Assembly (NCBI GenBank): GCA_903928895.1
Contig: CAIYSR010000158.1
Location: 25,616-89,615 of the forward strand
DNA length: 64,000 nucleotides
Reading direction: 5' to 3'
Source: an uncultured Rhodospirillales bacterium
Lineage (GTDB): Bacteria; Pseudomonadota; Alphaproteobacteria; Acetobacterales; Acetobacteraceae
Positions 1 to 8,138 of the stretch are shown here, piece by piece (the first letter of the stretch is position 1; every line of letters begins with the position of its first letter). The position numbers and the translations under genes are program-made. Below the pieces are notes generated by a model that had not been told where the DNA came from, did not search any database, and saw only the letters and a program-made list of their open reading frames with translations.

Positions 1-195
1 GCGGGTGATGTCCTCGCCGGTCTTGGCGTCGTAGACGACGAAATCGCGGCCGCCGCGGACCATTTCCGCAAGTGAATCAAGGGTGATGTAGCTTGAGCTC
101 TCGGTGTTATACAAGCGGCGGTTGGCGTATTTCTTGACGACGACCGGCGGCTTCGCGGCGGCGCCGGAAGTGTCGGTCTCCTTGGCTTGCGACAT
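1..195 (-). CDS. phaR: PHA synthesis repressor PhaR, N-terminal part (cut by window edge)
   Basis: The minus strand from the ATG at 195 encodes 65 residues before the window ends. After a short Ala/Pro leader comes the YANRRLYNT block followed by a SSYITLDSLAEMV segment and a DFVVYDAKTGEDIT segment. These are the hallmarks of the PhaR/PhbF DNA-binding N-terminal domain (PHB_acc_N). PhaR proteins bind PHA granules and repress phasin and PHA genes, releasing DNA when polymer accumulates. The gene diverges from a PHA-synthase-like gene and lies near phaA, which fits. The C-terminal granule-binding part is outside the window. The call is firm for the family; the regulon here is inferred. Confidence 0.92.
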   Translation of the reverse strand, partial: MSQAKETDTSGAAAKPPVVVKKYANRRLYNTESSSYITLDSLAEMVRGGRDFVVYDAKTGEDITR

Positions 196-257
196 GCGGG
201 GCCCTCGCTGCAACTGTTCGGCGATCTCTAGCATGATGCGCCGCAACATCCAAAAGC

Positions 258-286
258 TTCGTCATGCGGCAGGGCCGGGTTATAGT
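258..286 (+). promoter_or_regulatory. Candidate sigma70-type promoter of the PHA-like gene pair
   Basis: TTCGTC at 258-263 and TATAGT at 281-286 are separated by 17 bases, in the gap between divergent phaR and the next plus-strand gene. A strong AGGAGG ribosome site follows at 295-300, 11 bases before the ATG at 312. The -35 match is weak, so this is only a candidate. Confidence 0.35.
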
Positions 287-311
287 GGCGCTTCAGGAGG
301 ACGAATGAGGC

Positions 312-653
312 ATGGATGCGCCGGAGCTCGATCTGCACGCCCTTGGACGGGACTGGGTGACGCTGTGGCAGAGCGAGCTGGCCGCGCTGGCGGCCGATCC
401 GGAGGCGCAGGAGACCTGGCGGACCTGCCTCGGGCTTTGGGCAGGGTGGTCGGTGAACCTGTTGCACCTTCTGCCGGGGGCGCCGGCTGATGGCGGGGTT
501 GCAGGGGGAGGTGGGGCCGCTGATGCGGCGCGGGCCGCGGCCGCTGCTGCTGCACCTGATGCACGCGATGCAGAAATCGACCGTCTGGCCCGCCATGTCG
601 CCGAGCTCGAACGCCGGCTTGCCCGGCTGGAATCCGGCGAAGCCGGTTCCTAG
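312..653 (+). CDS. Small coiled-coil protein preceding a PHA-synthase-like gene
   Basis: This 113-residue protein has an ATG at 312 preceded by AGGAGG at 295-300. Residues 1-60 are rich in Leu, Trp and acidic residues. A Gly/Ala-rich stretch (about 60-85) leads to a C-terminal charged heptad-like helix (DAEIDRLARHVAELERRL). Its 3' end overlaps the start region of the downstream PHA-synthase-like hydrolase, implying translational coupling. In class III PHA synthases a non-catalytic PhaE subunit with a C-terminal coiled coil pairs with a short PhaC. This protein could be a miniature counterpart, but it is much shorter than PhaE and I see no diagnostic PhaE motif. Function is otherwise unknown. 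Confidence 0.7.
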   Translation: MDAPELDLHALGRDWVTLWQSELAALAADPEAQETWRTCLGLWAGWSVNLLHLLPGAPADGGVAGGGGAADAARAAAAAAAPDARDAEIDRLARHVAELERRLARLESGEAGS

Positions 654-1692
654 CCCCGGCTGGAAGGTCGCTGAACCGCCCGCGGATGCCTTGCGCGAAA
701 ACGCCGGGCTGATCGCCGGCATCGCCGCCTATCGCCGCCACCCCTATCGCCGCGACCTGCCGGACCCGCCGGCGATCTGGCAGGAAGGCGGCAGCCGGGT
801 GCTCGACTACGCGCTGCCCGGTGCCACCGGATTGCCGGTGCTTTTCATCCCAAGCCTGGTCAACCGCGCCTATGTGCTCGATCTCGCCGAGGGCGCCTCG
901 ATGATGCGCTTCCTTGCGGCTCAGGGCCTGCGGATACGGCTGCTGGACTGGGGCTGGCCTGGCGAGATCGAACGCGGCTTCGGCCTGACCGACTACATCG
1001 TCGGGCGGCTCGAACGCGCGGTGGCCGCGGCCGGCGAGAGCGTCGCGCTCATCGGCTACTGCATGGGCGGCCTGCTGACCATTGCCTTGGCCCAACGCCG
1101 TCCCGATCTGGTCGCGGCGCTCGGCCTGCTCGCGACCCCGTGGGATTTCCACGCCGGCGACGCCGCCCAGGCCCGCGAGTTCGCGGCCCGCCTGCCGCTG
1201 CTGGAGCCGATCCTGGGTTTCGGCCGAACCCTGCCGGTCGACCTGTTGCAGACCTTGTTCGCGCTGCTGGATCCCGAGGGCATCGCGCGGAAATACAGCG
1301 GCTTCGGCCGCATCGACCCCGCCAGTCCGCGCGCGCGGCGCTTCGTCGCCCTGGAGGACTGGCTCAATGACGGCATTCCGCTGGCCGCGCCCGTCGCCCG
1401 GGAGTGTCTGACCCTCTGGTACGGCGCCAACGCCCCGGCCCGCGCGCAATGGCGTGTCGCGGGACAGGTCGTGATGCCGCAGCACCTCGACCTCCCCGCC
1501 TTCGTTGCCATTCCGGCGCAGGACCGCATCGTGCCGCCGGAGAGCGCGCGGCCGCTTGGCGCGTTGCTGCGCCACGCCAGCGTGCTGGAACCGAAGGCCG
1601 GGCATATCGGCATGGTGGCGGGCAGCAGCGCCGAGGCGGCGCTGTGGCTTCCGCTGCTGGCGTGGATCAGGGGGCTTGAAACAGGGCGCTGA
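595..1692 (+). CDS. PHA-synthase-like alpha/beta hydrolase (class III PhaC type)
   Basis: The protein has a PhaC-like core: a VNRAYVLDL block, an LLDWGWPG block, then a GYCMGG lipase-like box whose nucleophile is Cys (codon 1060-1062), as in PHA synthases, rather than Ser. The expected Asp (AQDRIV, codon 1522-1524) and His (AGHIGMV, codon 1603-1605) of the triad follow. At about 365 residues it matches class III PhaC in length, not the roughly 590-residue class I enzymes. It may polymerise hydroxyacyl-CoA or act as a related acyl hydrolase. The start is uncertain: ATG 595 is used because the frame upstream of it lacks family-like sequence and overlaps the preceding gene; ATG 490 and TTG 619 or 691 are alternatives. 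It sits between phaR and phaA. Confidence 0.8.
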   Translation: MSPSSNAGLPGWNPAKPVPSPGWKVAEPPADALRENAGLIAGIAAYRRHPYRRDLPDPPAIWQEGGSRVLDYALPGATGLPVLFIPSLVNRAYVLDLAEGASMMRFLAAQGLRIRLLDWGWPGEIERGFGLTDYIVGRLERAVAAAGESVALIGYCMGGLLTIALAQRRPDLVAALGLLATPWDFHAGDAAQAREFAARLPLLEPILGFGRTLPVDLLQTLFALLDPEGIARKYSGFGRIDPASPRARRFVALEDWLNDGIPLAAPVARECLTLWYGANAPARAQWRVAGQVVMPQHLDLPAFVAIPAQDRIVPPESARPLGALLRHASVLEPKAGHIGMVAGSSAEAALWLPLLAWIRGLETGR

Positions 1693-1775
1693 CGGCCCTT
1701 TTGCATTGCAGTAGAATACGCGCCAGGGAATAGCCGACACATCAACGCGGGCATAAGCCGCAGGGAGATCGCAAT

Positions 1776-2948
1776 ATGGACGATATCGTCATCGTGGCCG
1801 CGGCACGCACGCCGGTGGGCAGCTTCAACGGGGCTTTCGCGACCGTACCCGCCCATGTGCTGGGCGCGACCGCCATCAGCGGCGCCATCGCGCGGGCCGG
1901 GCTCGAAGCGGCGGATATCGACGAGGTGATCCTCGGCCAGGTGCTGACCGCGGCGCAGGGGCAGAATCCGGCGCGGCAGGCGGCGCGGGCCGCGGGCGTG
2001 CCCGATTCGGCGACGGCGTTCGGGATCAATCAGGTGTGCGGCTCCGGCCTGCGCGCGGTGGCGCTGGCGGCGCAGCAAATCCGCACCGGCGAGAGCGCCA
2101 TCGTGGTGGCGGGCGGGCAGGAGAGCATGAGCCAGTCGGCGCACGCCGCCTATCTGCGGGCCGGGCAGAAGATGGGAGACATGGCCTTCATCGACACCAT
2201 GATCAAGGACGGGCTGTGGGACGCCTTCCATGGCTATCACATGGGGACCACGGCCGAGAACGTGGCGCGGGCCTATCAGATCACCCGCGAGGAGCAGGAT
2301 GCGTTCGCGCTCGCCTCGCAGCAGAAGGCGTCCGCGGCGCAGAAGGCGAGGAAGTTCGCCGCCGAGATCGTGCCGGTGACCATCAAGGGGCGCAAGGGCG
2401 ACACCGTGGTGGATCAGGACGAGTATATCCGCCACGACTCCTCGATGGAAACGATGACGAAGCTGCGGCCGGCCTTCTCCAAGGACGGTACGGTGACGGC
2501 GGGCAACGCGTCGGGCATCAATGACGGGGCCTGCGCGCTGGTGATGATGTCGGGCGCCGAGGCATCGCAGCGGGGGCTGACGCCGCTGGCGCGGATCGCT
2601 TCGTTCGCGACCGCCGGCGTCGATCCGGCGGTGATGGGGACCGGGCCGATCCCGTCGAGCCGCAAGGCGCTGGCGCGGGCGGGGTGGAAGCACGAGGACC
2701 TCGATCTGGTCGAGGCCAACGAGGCCTTCGCGGCGCAGGCCTGCGCGGTGAACAAGGACCTTGGCTGGGACACCGCCAAGGTGAACGTCAATGGCGGGGC
2801 GATCGCGATCGGCCATCCGATCGGCGCCTCGGGAGCCCGCGTGCTGATCACCCTGCTGGCCGAGATGCAGAAGCGCGATGCCCACAAGGGGCTGGCGACG
2901 CTGTGCATCGGCGGCGGCATGGGTGTTGCCATGTGCGTGGAGCGGTAG
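1776..2948 (+). CDS. phaA: Acetyl-CoA acetyltransferase (beta-ketothiolase)
   Basis: This 390-residue thiolase condenses two acetyl-CoA to acetoacetyl-CoA, the first step of PHB synthesis. The nucleophilic Cys88 lies in [11 protein letters not shown], the base His347 in [10 protein letters not shown], and Cys377 in CIGGGMG. NEAFAAQ, which helps shape the active site, is also present. The length and the Cys/His/Cys spacing are those of biosynthetic thiolases such as Zoogloea PhaA. An AGGGAG ribosome site precedes ATG 1776. The gene lies 83 bases after the PHA-synthase-like gene on the same strand, and phaR is close by. No phaB reductase is present in the window. Confidence 0.95.
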   Translation: MDDIVIVAAARTPVGSFNGAFATVPAHVLGATAISGAIARAGLEAADIDEVILGQVLTAAQGQNPARQAARAAGVPDSATAFGINQVCGSGLRAVALAAQQIRTGESAIVVAGGQESMSQSAHAAYLRAGQKMGDMAFIDTMIKDGLWDAFHGYHMGTTAENVARAYQITREEQDAFALASQQKASAAQKARKFAAEIVPVTIKGRKGDTVVDQDEYIRHDSSMETMTKLRPAFSKDGTVTAGNASGINDGACALVMMSGAEASQRGLTPLARIASFATAGVDPAVMGTGPIPSSRKALARAGWKHEDLDLVEANEAFAAQACAVNKDLGWDTAKVNVNGGAIAIGHPIGASGARVLITLLAEMQKRDAHKGLATLCIGGGMGVAMCVER

Positions 2949-3058
2949 TCTTCCGCGCTGCCGGTTGAAGCGGGCGTTGCCCGCCGGCTCCGGCGCGGTC
3001 CGGAGACGGCGGGTGGCGCTGCGTTGAGCCACCCGAAGGTTAATGCTGGAGATGCGCC

Positions 3059-4861
3059 GTGAGCGACCTTGCCCCGCTGGTTTATGCCGATGCCCAAATC
3101 CGCTCGATTTTACAGCGGGTTAAGACGGTTGCCATGGTTGGCGTGTCGTCGAACTGGAACCGGCCTTCCTACTTCGTGATGAAATATCTGCAGGGGAAGG
3201 GTTACAAGGTGATCCCGGTCAATCCGGGGCTCGCCGGGCAGGATCTGCTGGGGGAGAAGGTCTACGCCTCGCTGCGGGATATCCCAGTGAAGGTCGATAT
3301 GGTGGACGTCTTTCGCGCGTCCAATGCGGTGGGGCCGATTGCCGAGGATGCGGTGGCGATCGGGGCGCAGGTGATGTGGTGCCAGCTCGGCGTGCGCAAT
3401 GACGAAGCGGCGGCGGTGGCGCAGGCGGGCGGCGTCGAGGTGATCATGGATCGCTGCCCGAAAATCGAGTTCGGGCGGCTTGGGGGCGAGTTGTCGTGGT
3501 CAGGAGTAAATTCCGGGATCATCCGCAACCGGCCGCCGGAGGCGCCGGTTGCGCCGAAAGCACGAACGACGATGCCGGCGGGGAACCGGAGCTATGGGAT
3601 CGAGACGCTGGCGGTCCATGCCGGGGCGGCGCCCGATCCGGTGACGGGCGCGCGCTCGACGCCGATCTACCAGACCACGTCCTACGTGTTCCAGGATGCG
3701 GATCACGCGGCCTCGCTCTTCAACCTGCATAATTTCGGCTACATCTATTCGCGGCTGACCAATCCGACGGTTTCGGTGCTGGAGGAGCGGGTGGCGACGC
3801 TGGAGGGCGGGCGGGCCGCGGTGGCGGCGGCGTCGGGCCATGCCGCGCAGTTCCTGACGTTCTTCACGCTGATGGAGCCGGGCGACGAGTTCATCGCCTC
3901 GCGCAACCTGTACGGCGGGTCGCTGACCCAGTTCGCGCTGTCGTTCAAGCGGCTGGGGTGGCATTGCACGTTTGTCGACCCGAATGATCCGGCGAATTTC
4001 CGGGCGGCGATCACGGCCAAAACCAAGGCGATTTTCGTCGAGAGCCTGGCCAATCCGGGCGGCATCGTGGTCGATCTGGAGGCGATCGCGGCGGTGGCGC
4101 ATGAGGCGGGGATCCCGCTGATCGTGGATAACACGCTGGCGACGCCGTATTTGTGCCAGCCGTTCAAGTGGGGGGCGGATATCGTGACCCATTCGACGAC
4201 CAAGTTCCTGGCCGGGCACGGCAATTCGCTCGGCGGTGTGGTGGTGGAGTCGGGCAAGTTCGACTGGGGCCGGAGCGGCAAGTTCCCATCGATGACGGAG
4301 CCGGAGCCGGCGTATCACGGGCTGAAATTCTACGAGAATTTCGGCGATTTCGCCTTCACCACCAAGGCGCGGGCGGTGGCGCTGCGCGATTTCGGGCCGA
4401 CCCAGTCGCCGCAGAACGCGTTCTATACGATCACCGGGATCGAGACGCTGCATGTGCGGATGGATCGCCATGTCGCCAATGCGCAGAAGGTGGCGGAGTT
4501 CCTGGCGGGGCATCCCAAGGTGGCGTGGGTGTCCTATGCCGGGCTGGCGGGCAGTAGATATTTCGAGCTGGCGCGGAAATATATGCCGAAAGGCGCCGGC
4601 GCGGTGTTCACCTTCGGCGTGAAGGGCGGTTACGAGGCCGGGATCAAGCTGGTAGAGGCGGTCAAGCTGTTTTCGCATCTGGCCAATGTCGGGGATACCC
4701 GCAGCCTGGTGCTGCATCCGGCTTCGACCACGCATCGGCAGCTGAGCGACGCGCAGCGGGCGGCGTCGGGGGCGGGGGATGATGTGATCCGGCTGTCGAT
4801 CGGGCTGGAGGCGGCGGAGGACCTGATCCGCGATCTCGACGAGGCGTTGGCGGCGGGGTGA
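3059..4861 (+). CDS. Fusion of a CoA-binding domain with O-acetylhomoserine sulfhydrylase
   Basis: One uninterrupted 600-residue frame starts at GTG 3059, with GGAG a few bases upstream. Residues 1-150 are a CoA-binding (YccU-like Rossmann) domain with VAMVGVSSNWNRPSYFV and KVIPVNPG. After a Pro/Ala-rich linker, residues 175-600 are a Cys/Met-metabolism PLP enzyme of the MetY type: TLAVHAG, IYQTTSYVF, YSRLTNPT, and THSTTKFLAGHG with the PLP-binding lysine K382. The MetY part should make homocysteine or methionine precursors from O-acetylhomoserine and sulfide. The role of the CoA-binding domain is unknown; it might sense acyl-CoA. The two halves are usually separate proteins. The 3' end converges on the HAD gene. 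Confidence 0.9.
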   Translation: MSDLAPLVYADAQIRSILQRVKTVAMVGVSSNWNRPSYFVMKYLQGKGYKVIPVNPGLAGQDLLGEKVYASLRDIPVKVDMVDVFRASNAVGPIAEDAVAIGAQVMWCQLGVRNDEAAAVAQAGGVEVIMDRCPKIEFGRLGGELSWSGVNSGIIRNRPPEAPVAPKARTTMPAGNRSYGIETLAVHAGAAPDPVTGARSTPIYQTTSYVFQDADHAASLFNLHNFGYIYSRLTNPTVSVLEERVATLEGGRAAVAAASGHAAQFLTFFTLMEPGDEFIASRNLYGGSLTQFALSFKRLGWHCTFVDPNDPANFRAAITAKTKAIFVESLANPGGIVVDLEAIAAVAHEAGIPLIVDNTLATPYLCQPFKWGADIVTHSTTKFLAGHGNSLGGVVVESGKFDWGRSGKFPSMTEPEPAYHGLKFYENFGDFAFTTKARAVALRDFGPTQSPQNAFYTITGIETLHVRMDRHVANAQKVAEFLAGHPKVAWVSYAGLAGSRYFELARKYMPKGAGAVFTFGVKGGYEAGIKLVEAVKLFSHLANVGDTRSLVLHPASTTHRQLSDAQRAASGAGDDVIRLSIGLEAAEDLIRDLDEALAAG

Positions 4862-4868
4862 GACAAGC

Positions 4869-4982
4869 GGTTCTTTTTTGAAAAAAAGAACCAAAAAACC
4901 TCTATCCGTTGGCTTTGTTGTCTCCCGGGAGGGGACGAAGCCAACGGATAGAACGTTTTTGCTTCTTTTTTCAAAAAGAAGC
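4869..4982. terminator. Three consecutive inverted repeats between convergent genes
   Basis: The gap between the convergent MetY-fusion and HAD genes holds three hairpins. The first is an A/T-rich palindrome at 4869-4892. The second is a perfect 15-bp inverted repeat, 4901-4915 against 4938-4952, around a G/C loop. The third is another A/T-rich palindrome at 4961-4982. T and A runs flank the stems on both sides, so this looks like a bidirectional terminator. Its composite form also suggests a small dispersed repeat. Confidence 0.7.
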
Positions 4983-5002
4983 GCTTGCTTCCTTCCCGGC
5001 TT

Positions 5003-5863
5003 CTACCAAACGAAGGCGGGAAGGCAGGCGACCGGCGCAAGCCCGGCGGCCCCGGCGGCGGCGTCGATGCGGGCGGGATCGGTGCCGAGGTCCTCGGCGT
5101 GGATGCCGCCGAGGACCCAGCAGGAAGCGAGGCCGGCGGCGGTGGCGCCGGCGATATCCGTGCGCAGCGCGTCGCCGACCGCGAGCACCCGGGCGGGGTG
5201 GACGCCGAGCATGGCGAGAACCGGGGCGTAGATGGCAGGATCCGGCTTGCCGATCCAGCGGGCCTGGCCGCCGATCGCCTCGTAGCCCTGGGTGAGCAGG
5301 CCGGCGCAGATGAGGCGGTTGCCGCCGCGGATGACTTCGAGGTCAGGGTTGGCGCAGACCATGGGGAGGCCGGCGTCGCGGCAGGCCTGCAGGAGCGGGG
5401 TCCACGAATCGAGATCGGTGGTGCTGCCGAGGTCGTCGGGTCCGGTGTTGAGGACGAAATCGGCCTCCGCCGGGGTGGCGACCTGGGTGAGAGGCAGGGT
5501 GTCGAAGACATTGCGGTCGCGCTCGGGGCCGAGATGGTAGACACGGTTGCCGAGGGTGGCGAAAAACGGGTCGGTGCGGTCGCGAAGCATGCGGTGGGTG
5601 GCTTCGCCGCTGGTGAGGATGCCGGTGTAGGCGTCATCGGCGATACCCATGCCGCGCATGGCGGCCTGGGCGACGGTGCTGCGGCGGGGAGCGTTGGACA
5701 GCAGGACGGTGGGTTTGCCGAGGGATTTGAGCTGCGCGAGGCAGTCGACGGCGCCGGGATAGGGGGTGACGCCGTCATGGATGACGCCCCAGAGATCGAG
5801 GATGAAGCCGTCGTAGCCAGCGGCGAGATCGGCGAAGTGGGCGAGGTGCTGCATCGTGCTCAT
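5003..5863 (-). CDS. HAD-superfamily IIA hydrolase (TIGR01459 type)
   Basis: This 286-residue protein has HAD motif I as LDLWGVIHDG. The nucleophile is Asp23, but the usual second Asp is Trp25, a feature of the TIGR01459 subfamily. Motif II (VLLSNAPR) and a GKPDPAIY plus AVGDALRTDIAGA motif III/IV region follow. The subfamily is related to NagD and p-nitrophenyl phosphatases and its substrate is not established. The last bases of pyrD overlap its ATG at 5863 (ATGA arrangement), so both genes are probably translated from one mRNA. Confidence 0.9.
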   Translation of the reverse strand: MSTMQHLAHFADLAAGYDGFILDLWGVIHDGVTPYPGAVDCLAQLKSLGKPTVLLSNAPRRSTVAQAAMRGMGIADDAYTGILTSGEATHRMLRDRTDPFFATLGNRVYHLGPERDRNVFDTLPLTQVATPAEADFVLNTGPDDLGSTTDLDSWTPLLQACRDAGLPMVCANPDLEVIRGGNRLICAGLLTQGYEAIGGQARWIGKPDPAIYAPVLAMLGVHPARVLAVGDALRTDIAGATAAGLASCWVLGGIHAEDLGTDPARIDAAAGAAGLAPVACLPAFVW

Positions 5864-6909
5864 TTCAGATCGGCGCCGATGGCGGCGGCGGCGGTGGGGA
5901 AGCCTTCGTGATCAAGGGCGGCGAGGAGCTCGCGCTTGATCCGGGGGATCAAAGCGGGGCCGTCATAGGCGAAGGCGGAGTAGATCTGCACCAGGCTGGC
6001 GCCGGCCTTCAATTTCGCCAGGGCCTCGGCGCCGGTGGCGACGCCGCCGACGCCGATCAGGATGAGCCGGCCACTTGCGATGCCGGCGACCTGGCGGAGG
6101 ATGTCGGTGGAGGGGCCGAACAAGGGGCGGCCGGAGAGGCCTCCGGCCTGGGTGGCGGCGGGCGAGCGCAAGGTTTTGGGGCGGGCGATGGTGGTGTTGG
6201 CGATGATGAGACCCTGGACGCCGGCGGCGGCGCAGGTTTCGACCACCGCTTCGAGGCCTTCGGGGGCGAGGTCGGGCGCGAGCTTGACGAGGAGCGGCGG
6301 GCGTTGCGGCAGCGCAGTGTTGACGGCGTCGAGGATGGCGCGGAGGCGGGCTTCGCCCTGGAGGTCACGCAGGCCCGGGGTGTTGGGGGAGGAGACGTTG
6401 ATGACGATGTAGTCGGCGCGGGCGGCGACGGCGGCGACAAGGGCGGGGTAGTCGCGCTCGGGGTCGGCACCGGTCTTGTTGATCCCGACATTGGCACCGG
6501 CGGGAACGAGGCCGCGGGGAAAGGCGTTGAACTTTGCCAGATAGGCGGCGAGGCCGTCGTTGTTGAAGCCCATGCGGTTGATGACTGCGCGGTCCTCGGT
6601 CAGCCGAAACAGGCGGGGGCGGGGGTTGCCGGGCTGGGGCAGGGGCGTGACGGTGCCGGCCTCGACGAAGCCGAAGCCAAGACCAGCGAGGGGAGCGAGG
6701 GCGACGGCGTTCTTATCGAAGCCGGCGGCGAGGCCGATGGGATTGGGGAAGGTCAGGCCGAGGGCGGTGATGGCCAGCCGCGGGTCATCGGCGCTGGACT
6801 GGTGGCCGGCGAGGCCGAGACGGAGCGCGCGCAGGGCGATGCCGTGCGCGGTTTCGGGGTCGATCAGGCGGAGCAAAGGCGTGAGCAGGCTGGCGAGGTG
6901 CGCGATCAT
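5860..6909 (-). CDS. pyrD: Dihydroorotate dehydrogenase (quinone), class 2
   Basis: This 349-residue enzyme oxidises dihydroorotate to orotate in pyrimidine synthesis, passing electrons to membrane quinone. The N-terminal amphipathic segment (MIAHLASLLTPLLRLIDPE) is the membrane-association helix of class 2 enzymes. FMN-barrel motifs follow: GFVEAGTVTPLPQPGNPRPR, INRMGFNNDG, NVSSPNTPGLRDLQ, IANTT and GVGGVATG. Ser in VSSPNT is the class 2 catalytic base position. It is co-transcribed with the overlapping HAD gene downstream. Confidence 0.96.
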   Translation of the reverse strand: MIAHLASLLTPLLRLIDPETAHGIALRALRLGLAGHQSSADDPRLAITALGLTFPNPIGLAAGFDKNAVALAPLAGLGFGFVEAGTVTPLPQPGNPRPRLFRLTEDRAVINRMGFNNDGLAAYLAKFNAFPRGLVPAGANVGINKTGADPERDYPALVAAVAARADYIVINVSSPNTPGLRDLQGEARLRAILDAVNTALPQRPPLLVKLAPDLAPEGLEAVVETCAAAGVQGLIIANTTIARPKTLRSPAATQAGGLSGRPLFGPSTDILRQVAGIASGRLILIGVGGVATGAEALAKLKAGASLVQIYSAFAYDGPALIPRIKRELLAALDHEGFPTAAAAIGADLK

Positions 6910-6929
6910 GCCGCCCTAGGTGCCTCAAT

Positions 6930-7012
6930 CCGCGGCCTGGGGGAAGCCCAGGTCCGCCGCGGCCTGGGTGAAGCCCATGTCCGACCGCGGCACAGTTGGA
7001 GCCACGTCCGCC
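6930..7012. repeat. Three imperfect 27-28-bp tandem repeats
   Basis: Units at 6930-6956, 6957-6984 and 6985-7012 each start with CCGCGG and end with a GTCCG block. Units 1 and 2 differ at only a few positions and unit 3 is degenerate. The array fills the gap between pyrD and the stop of the DUF4280 gene. I see no gene in it. Confidence 0.75.
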
Positions 7013-7018
7013 CGCGGA

Positions 7019-7405
7019 TCACGGGACCATCGTATTGACCTGACCGGGGTAGGTGATGGTGATGACGCCGGCCCATGAGCATTGGCATGTCGAGGCGTTG
7101 TCGAGGGTGGGCATCTTGCCGAGCGGCACGGTGGCGCCGCCGGGCTTCCAGGGGGTGGTTACGGGGACGCAGGGCATCGGGGTCAGCACGCCCATGGCGG
7201 CCGCGGTGGCGGCGGCGACGGTGGGGTTGGAGGGGCTCATGCACATCGCGAACGGCGGGATGTTCACGATCGGCTTGAAGTCCATGATATTGGCCGCCGG
7301 CACCTTGTTGCACATGACACGGTTGACCGGCAGCACGATGAGGGAGGAGGGGGCGGCTCCGAAGGTGCACATGAGTGAGGCGCCCATGACGACCTGGACT
7401 GGCAT
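7019..7405 (-). CDS. PAAR-like protein (DUF4280) of the T6SS tip
   Basis: This 128-residue protein begins VQVVMGASLMCTFGAAPSSL and contains several Cys/Met/Pro turns (MCNKVPAANI, FAMCMSPSNP, MPCVP). Its C-terminal part reads ASTCQCSWAGVI. This layout fits DUF4280, a PAAR-like fold proposed to cap VgrG spikes. It ends the minus-strand run vgrG - tssC2 - hcp - hcp, so it probably sharpens the VgrG tip encoded nearby. There is no C-terminal toxin extension. The family match is by eye. Confidence 0.78.
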   Translation of the reverse strand: MPVQVVMGASLMCTFGAAPSSLIVLPVNRVMCNKVPAANIMDFKPIVNIPPFAMCMSPSNPTVAAATAAAMGVLTPMPCVPVTTPWKPGGATVPLGKMPTLDNASTCQCSWAGVITITYPGQVNTMVP

Positions 7406-7432
7406 GGATCGGTTCCTTGCGCGGGATTGGGG

Positions 7433-8107
7433 CTAGAGCTTGACAGCTTCGGCGTCGGAGCCGAGCGCCTTCCAGAAACCCTGGACGGCACCGCCGAGGG
7501 TGCCATCGGGAAGCTGGGGGCGGTAGTGCATGGTCACGGTGCGGTAGACGAAATGCACGGTCTCCTTGACCTCGAGGGCATCGGACCAAGCGATGCTCTT
7601 GATCAGCACCTTGGTGAAGTCGAGCCGCAGATAGACCTCGCCGGCAGACGGGCCGCCGGCGGATTTGCGCTTGATGATGGAGGCGTGGTCGAAGATCTTG
7701 CGATTGAGAAGGTGGTCCATGAGGATCGACGAGGCCTTGTCGATCGAGCGTTCGAACGAGATGGGTTCGGGGTCGACGTGTTTTCCATCGGTATCGGCGG
7801 CGGGATCGTCGGCGGGGCGCGGGCGGAAGGTAACGGGGCCAACGGCGCCATGGGCACCGGAGGGGCCGACATTGGCGACGATGGGCTTGTTTTTTTCGGC
7901 CGTGGTGGACTTGGCCTTGCCGATGCTGAAGCTGAAATTGTCGACTTCCATGAAATGCCCGTCCTCGAAGCCCTTGAGCAGCTTGTCCGGCGTGAGGCGG
8001 GCGCTGATCAGTTTGGTCTGGGTTTCGGCGGCGATGGCGCTGCCTTCGGGGGCCGTGCCGTCGATCACGAATTTCAGATAGAGATCTGTATGCTCGTCCG
8101 CAGCCAT
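7433..8107 (-). CDS. Hcp-family T6SS tube protein, divergent copy 2
   Basis: This 224-residue protein resembles Hcp (TssD): an N-terminal beta strand (DLYLKFVIDG), a central MEVDNFSFSIGKA strand, a middle DKASSILMDHLLNRKIFDHASI segment, and C-terminal strands (VYLRLDFTKVLIKSIAWSD, ETVHFVYRTVTMHYRPQ). It is longer than classical Hcp (about 160-170 residues). It lies 31 bases downstream of another Hcp-like gene and differs strongly from the Hcp at 51763-52362. It could form mixed tube ends or carry cargo; that is inference. Confidence 0.8.
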   Translation of the reverse strand: MAADEHTDLYLKFVIDGTAPEGSAIAAETQTKLISARLTPDKLLKGFEDGHFMEVDNFSFSIGKAKSTTAEKNKPIVANVGPSGAHGAVGPVTFRPRPADDPAADTDGKHVDPEPISFERSIDKASSILMDHLLNRKIFDHASIIKRKSAGGPSAGEVYLRLDFTKVLIKSIAWSDALEVKETVHFVYRTVTMHYRPQLPDGTLGGAVQGFWKALGSDAEAVKL

Positions 8108-8138
8108 GATGTTCTCCTGATCCTACAGTCGAGCGTGC

